From: Bacteroidota bacterium
GTDB lineage: Bacteria > Bacteroidota > Bacteroidia > Chitinophagales > Chitinophagaceae
Reading direction: 5' to 3'
Length of the DNA stretch: 64,000 nt
Assembly (NCBI GenBank): GCA_028875875.1
Contig: JAGWUV010000005.1
Location: 44,577-108,576 of the forward strand
Shown here: positions 59,982-64,000 of the stretch, in pieces
Position numbering within the stretch: the first letter of the stretch is position 1
How the letters are laid out: the number at the start of each line of letters is the position of its first letter
Made by a program: the position numbers and the translations under genes
The notes under the pieces: model-generated
What the model saw: the letters and a program-made list of their open reading frames with translations, nothing else
Databases searched by the model: none
Told to the model about the DNA's origin: nothing

Positions 59982-62870
59982 ATGGAATACAATTTCAGAG
60001 AGATTGAACAGAAATGGCAACAGCATTGGAACGAAACCAAGGCCTACAAGGTTTCGAATGAGAGTGATAAGCCGAAGTTTTATGTGTTAGACATGTTTCC
60101 TTACCCGAGCGGGGCAGGCTTGCATGTTGGGCATCCGCTGGGCTATATTGCCAGTGATATTTATGCCCGTTATAAAAGACTAAAAGGCTTTAATGTGCTG
60201 CACCCGATGGGGTACGATGCCTTTGGTTTGCCGGCAGAACAATATGCCATTGAGCATGGTATACATCCGGCTATTTCTACGGAGAACAACATCAACAATT
60301 TTAGAAAGCAATTAGATAAAATTGGCTTTTGTTACGATTGGGACAGGGAAGTGAAAACCTGTGATCCTGCTTATTACAAATGGACACAGTGGATTTTCCT
60401 GCAACTGTTTAATTCCTTCTTCAACAGGCAAACACAAAAGGCCGAGCCTATTGAAAAATTATTGGAGATTTTTGAGAAGGAAGGCAATATCAACCATCCC
60501 TGCCCTGGTGATGCATCGATTGTGTTTGAGCGTGATCTCTGGAAAAGTTTTACCGATGAGTACCAGCAGGAAGTGCTGATGAATTATCGCCTGGCATATT
60601 GCGGTTATGGCGAAGTGAACTGGTGCGAGGCTCTGGGCACGGTACTGGCCAATGATGAAGTGGTGAATGGTGTGAGTGAGCGTGGTGGCCACCCGGTGGT
60701 AAAGAAAAAATTGCGTCAATGGTATTTACGCATCACAGAATATGCAGAACGTTTATTGGAAGGGTTGGAGCGTATTGAATTTAGCGAGGCGATGAAAGAA
60801 ATGCAAACCAACTGGATCGGCAAAAGTACCGGTGCTGAAATTAAGTTTGGAGTGCAGGGAACGAAGCTTGAACTAACGGTTTATACTACCCGTCCGGATA
60901 CCATTTTCGGAGTTGATTTTATGGTGGTAGCGCCGGAGCATGAGTTGGTGAAAATAATGTCTTCCGCAGAACAAAAACAGGCCGTTGAAGAATACATTGC
61001 TTATGTGAAGAGCAGGAGCGAACGTGAACGTATGGCTGAGAAAAAGATCAGCGGTTGTTTTACGGGAGCTTATGCGGTGAACCCTTTCAACGGAAAGGCA
61101 ATTCCCATTTGGATTTCAGAATATGTACTGGCAGGTTACGGTACCGGCGCTATCATGGCGGTGCCTTGTGGTGATGAGCGTGATTTCAAATTTGCAAAAC
61201 ATTTTAATATTCCTATCACCAATATTATTGGTGAACATTTTAACGGAGAAGAAGCCAATGCTACCAAAGATGCATTGCTTACCAACAGCGATTTTTTAAA
61301 TGGCATGGTAATGCGTGATGCAATGAACGTAGTAGCAGATAAATTGGAAGCCTTGGGCATTGGCAAACGCAAGGTGAATTATAAAATGCGTGATGCGGCA
61401 TTCAGTCGCCAACGCTATTGGGGCGAGCCTTTCCCGATTGTTTGGAAGAACGGTGTGGCCAAACCTTTGAGTGAAAAAGAACTGCCTTTGTTATTGCCCG
61501 AAGTGGATAGTTATTCTCCCGGCCCTGAAGGGGAAGGCCCGTTGGCCAATATTCCTGAATGGGTGGCAAAGGAGCTGGAAACGAATACGATGCCCGGTTA
61601 TGCCGGATCATCGTGGTATTTTTTGCGTTACATGGATCCGCATAACCAAGAAAGTTTTTGTGATAGAAAGGTGAGTGATTATTGGGGACAAGTAGATCTG
61701 TACATCGGTGGAACGGAGCATGCGGTAGGCCATTTGTTGTACAGCCGCATGTGGACGAAAGCCTTGTACGACTTAGGTTTTATTGGCCATGATGAACCCT
61801 ATAAAAAACTGGTGAACCAGGGAATGATACAGGGAAGTTCGAGGTTTGTGTATAGGGTTGAGATTGAAATAGAACAAGGTGAAAAACAAAAAATCCCTCT
61901 TTTTATTTCTTCTGGGCTTGTGAATGATAAAAAGCTATTTTCTAAATTGATTAATGATAAGAAAGCAGAGATACTGAAGAAATTTGAAAGCATACAAGTT
62001 AAAAATGAAATTCAGGTTGAAGACTCTCTGGATTGGTTAGTCATTTCAAAACTTCATGTTGATGTAAACTTTGTAGATGGCTACGAATTAGATATTGAAG
62101 CGTTTAAGAAATGGCGCAATGGTGAGTATGCTAATGCTGAATTCATTTTAGAAGATGGGAAGTACATCTGCGGTGCCGAAGTAGAGAAGATGAGTAAATC
62201 TAAATTCAACACCGTAAACCCAGATGACTTAGTGATGAAATACGGTGCCGATACTTTCCGCATGTACGAAATGTTCTTAGGCCCCGTAGAACAAAGTAAG
62301 CCCTGGGATACCAAAGGGATTGAAGGCGTACACCGTTTCCTGAAAAAATTATGGCGCTTATTCTTTGATGAACTGAAAGGCAAAGTATGGAATGAGGAAA
62401 AAGCTACGGATGCCGAATTGAAGATCTTACACAAAGCCATTAAAAAGATAGAAGAAGATACCGAACGTTTTTCTTTCAATACAGCCGTATCTGCATTTAT
62501 GGTGTGTGTGAATGAACTGAGTGATGCCAAATGCCATAAGAAAGAAGTGCTCGAAGCATTGCTCATTATGTTAGTGCCTTATGCACCGCATATTGCAGCA
62601 GAATTGTGGCATGCTTTGGGTAATACTACTTCTGTTCTTGATGCTACTTATCCAACCTTCAATGCACAATATGTTACGGAGTCTGCGAAAGATTATCCGG
62701 TAAGCATCAACGGTAAAATGCGGACTACAATTAACATTGCATTAGATGCCTCACAAGAACAGGTAGAACAAATTGTATTGAGTAATGAAGTAGTGAAGAA
62801 ATGGGTAGAAGATAAACCCGTTAAGAAGTTCATCTTCGTAAAAAATAAAATGGTGAACGTAGTGGTGTAA
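59982..62870 (+). CDS. leuS: Leucyl-tRNA synthetase
   Basis: 962 residues from the ATG at 59982 (MEYNFREIEQKWQQHWNETK); an ATG at 59949 adds 11 residues. Class I synthetase. HIGH-type motif GLHVGHPLGYIASDIYARY near 48, CP1 editing domain with GYGTGAIMAVPCGDERDF, and EKMSKSKFNTVNPDDLVMKY near 735. Between MIQGSSRFVYR and the KMSKS loop lie about 120 residues, roughly twice the E. coli spacing, an enlarged leucine-specific region seen in Bacteroidota. Terminator follows. Confidence 0.97.
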   Translation: MEYNFREIEQKWQQHWNETKAYKVSNESDKPKFYVLDMFPYPSGAGLHVGHPLGYIASDIYARYKRLKGFNVLHPMGYDAFGLPAEQYAIEHGIHPAISTENNINNFRKQLDKIGFCYDWDREVKTCDPAYYKWTQWIFLQLFNSFFNRQTQKAEPIEKLLEIFEKEGNINHPCPGDASIVFERDLWKSFTDEYQQEVLMNYRLAYCGYGEVNWCEALGTVLANDEVVNGVSERGGHPVVKKKLRQWYLRITEYAERLLEGLERIEFSEAMKEMQTNWIGKSTGAEIKFGVQGTKLELTVYTTRPDTIFGVDFMVVAPEHELVKIMSSAEQKQAVEEYIAYVKSRSERERMAEKKISGCFTGAYAVNPFNGKAIPIWISEYVLAGYGTGAIMAVPCGDERDFKFAKHFNIPITNIIGEHFNGEEANATKDALLTNSDFLNGMVMRDAMNVVADKLEALGIGKRKVNYKMRDAAFSRQRYWGEPFPIVWKNGVAKPLSEKELPLLLPEVDSYSPGPEGEGPLANIPEWVAKELETNTMPGYAGSSWYFLRYMDPHNQESFCDRKVSDYWGQVDLYIGGTEHAVGHLLYSRMWTKALYDLGFIGHDEPYKKLVNQGMIQGSSRFVYRVEIEIEQGEKQKIPLFISSGLVNDKKLFSKLINDKKAEILKKFESIQVKNEIQVEDSLDWLVISKLHVDVNFVDGYELDIEAFKKWRNGEYANAEFILEDGKYICGAEVEKMSKSKFNTVNPDDLVMKYGADTFRMYEMFLGPVEQSKPWDTKGIEGVHRFLKKLWRLFFDELKGKVWNEEKATDAELKILHKAIKKIEEDTERFSFNTAVSAFMVCVNELSDAKCHKKEVLEALLIMLVPYAPHIAAELWHALGNTTSVLDATYPTFNAQYVTESAKDYPVSINGKMRTTINIALDASQEQVEQIVLSNEVVKKWVEDKPVKKFIFVKNKMVNVVV

Positions 62871-62894
62871 CTTATTGCTATTACTATCGTATAG

Positions 62895-62930
62895 AGGGCA
62901 GTTGTTCATTGAATAACTGCCCTTATTTAT
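62895..62930 (+). terminator. Terminator after leuS
   Basis: AGGGCAGTT (62895-62903) and AACTGCCCT (62915-62923), nine perfect pairs, followed by TATTTATTT. Begins 25 bases after the leuS stop. Confidence 0.85.
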
Positions 62931-63000
62931 TTATCCTGTTGCATATTCAGATTAAGATACTTATTTTGGGTGTCAACGTTAAACCCAAATCAACACCACC

Positions 63001-63978
63001 ATGAAAAAAGCCTTTCGGTTTTTATTGATCATTATTGCTGTGCTTGTTATTATCGTTGTGGGCGCTGCCACTTACGTCTCTTTCTTCCTTCCCAATGTTG
63101 GCAAACCGGAAGATATTAAAGTTGAAGCTACTCCAGCCCGTATCGAACGGGGCAACTATCTGGCTCATTCTGTTATGGTATGTATGGATTGCCATTCTCA
63201 AAGAGACTGGACCAAGTATGCCGGTCCGCTCGTTCCCGGAACAGAAGGGCGGGGCGGTGAAAAATTTGACCAGCATTTTGGTTTCCCGGGTGTGTTTTAT
63301 TCGAGAAATATTACACCTGCTGGTATTGGCAAATGGACGGATGGCGAACTTTTCAGAGCCATTACAACAGGCGTGAATAAAGATGGCAAAGCTTTGTTCC
63401 CCATCATGCCTTATCATTATTACGGGCAATTAGATAAAGAAGATATTTATTCCATCATCGCTTATATCAGGTCGCTGAAACCAATTGAGAACGAAATTCC
63501 TAATGCACAACCAGATTTCCCATTCAGTATCATTGAGCATACCATTCCGCATAAAGCTAACCTAAAACCGAGGCCAGCAGAATCGGATAGTGTAGCCTAT
63601 GGAAAATATCTTGTAACAGCCGCCAGCTGTGTGGAATGCCATACCAGGGTAGATAAGGGCCAGATCATTGCAGGACTTGAGTTTTCAGGTGGCCGCGAAT
63701 TTGCTTTGCCTGCAGGTACCTTGCGTTCTGCCAATATCACTCCGCATGAAGATGGATTGAAAAGCTGGACAGAAGAGCAGTTTGTCAGGCGCTTTAAGCA
63801 GTACCAGGATTCCTCATACCAATCGCCTGTGATCGGTAAAAAAGATTTCAATACACTCATGCCATGGATGATGTACAGTACTATGAAAGAGTCTGACCTC
63901 CGTTCTATTTATCAATACCTGAGAACCATAAAACCATTGCCCAATAAAGTGGAGAAGTTTACGGCCAACAAAAGCTAA
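63001..63978 (+). CDS. Membrane-anchored dihaem cytochrome c
   Basis: 325 residues. N-terminal uncleaved anchor (about 7-29), then two cytochrome c domains. First haem site CMDCH at Cys61-His65, likely axial Met136 in MPYHYYG; second haem site CVECH at Cys210-His214, likely axial Met287 in MPWMMYS. Domain order and the segment GRGGEKFDQHFGFPGVFYSR fit the dihaem c-type subunits of alcohol/aldehyde dehydrogenases and similar periplasmic enzymes. No catalytic partner is within the window; it may lie beyond the right edge. Confidence 0.9.
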   Translation: MKKAFRFLLIIIAVLVIIVVGAATYVSFFLPNVGKPEDIKVEATPARIERGNYLAHSVMVCMDCHSQRDWTKYAGPLVPGTEGRGGEKFDQHFGFPGVFYSRNITPAGIGKWTDGELFRAITTGVNKDGKALFPIMPYHYYGQLDKEDIYSIIAYIRSLKPIENEIPNAQPDFPFSIIEHTIPHKANLKPRPAESDSVAYGKYLVTAASCVECHTRVDKGQIIAGLEFSGGREFALPAGTLRSANITPHEDGLKSWTEEQFVRRFKQYQDSSYQSPVIGKKDFNTLMPWMMYSTMKESDLRSIYQYLRTIKPLPNKVEKFTANKS

Positions 63979-64000
63979 GTATTTATAATGTTCAAGCGTG

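Noticed and set aside
1..64000. Insertion sequences, integrases, toxin-antitoxin or defence genes
   Set aside because: All long frames are accounted for by housekeeping or identifiable accessory families; none resembles a transposase, recombinase or known defence protein.

Overview
The window comes from a low-GC member of the Bacteroidota, most likely family Chitinophagaceae. The evidence is the repeated -7 promoter element TAnnTTTG in front of atpD, yidC, rpsL, fusA, rpsJ and rpsA, the near absence of Shine-Dalgarno sequences, and lineage-typical families (GLPGLI-like, DUF3098, DUF4407, six-domain S1, ftsX/DUF3098/uppP gene order). This placement is inferred from the sequence alone. No tRNA, rRNA, CRISPR array, transposase or phage gene was seen.

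Layout. 1-9.6 kb: the 5' end of atpD, a DUF4407 membrane protein whose C-terminus looks frameshifted, yidC, a GLPGLI-like secreted protein, a TPR protein, comA (phosphosulfolactate synthase), aroE, and an rdgB/thioesterase pair. 9.7-27.7 kb: ilvE, the str operon (rpsL-rpsG-fusA), a CapK/PaaK-like ligase, then the S10-spc ribosomal protein cluster from rpsJ to secY. The cluster ends at a terminator after secY. map follows, but infA, rpmJ, rpsM, rpsK, rpsD, rpoA and rplQ do not. 28-39.5 kb: a YhiN-type flavoprotein, a small repeat-containing secreted protein, a lipoprotein adaptor/permease/ATPase ABC export system, rpsA, a NIPSNAP protein, a Bor-like lipoprotein, an HxpB-like phosphatase and a PlsC-like acyltransferase. 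39.1-43.8 kb: VOC protein, dipeptide epimerase, then a translationally coupled light-related operon (FeS-BCP-type photolyase lacking clustered Fe-S cysteines, flavin reductase, and a photolyase-like protein with an apparently permuted domain order). 44-50 kb: proline dehydrogenase, a receiver-only regulator, and a NarL-type regulator with a seven-PAS histidine kinase. 50-64 kb: thyA-folA, a methyltransferase group, a LysM protein, an MBL hydrolase/MFS pair, uppP, DUF3098, ftsX, leuS and a membrane-anchored dihaem cytochrome c.

The most unusual signals are: (1) a dispersed 20-bp intergenic element, core GTACAAGTGTGCGACGCAAC, present in seven intergenic places and often the 3' arm of a hairpin; (2) the three-gene photolyase/flavin reductase operon; (3) unusually long spacers in the S10-spc cluster, many with their own inverted repeat, including two mutually exclusive hairpins before secY; (4) an 11-bp perfect inverted repeat upstream of the receiver-only regulator; (5) three convergent gene pairs whose stop codons share one tetranucleotide.
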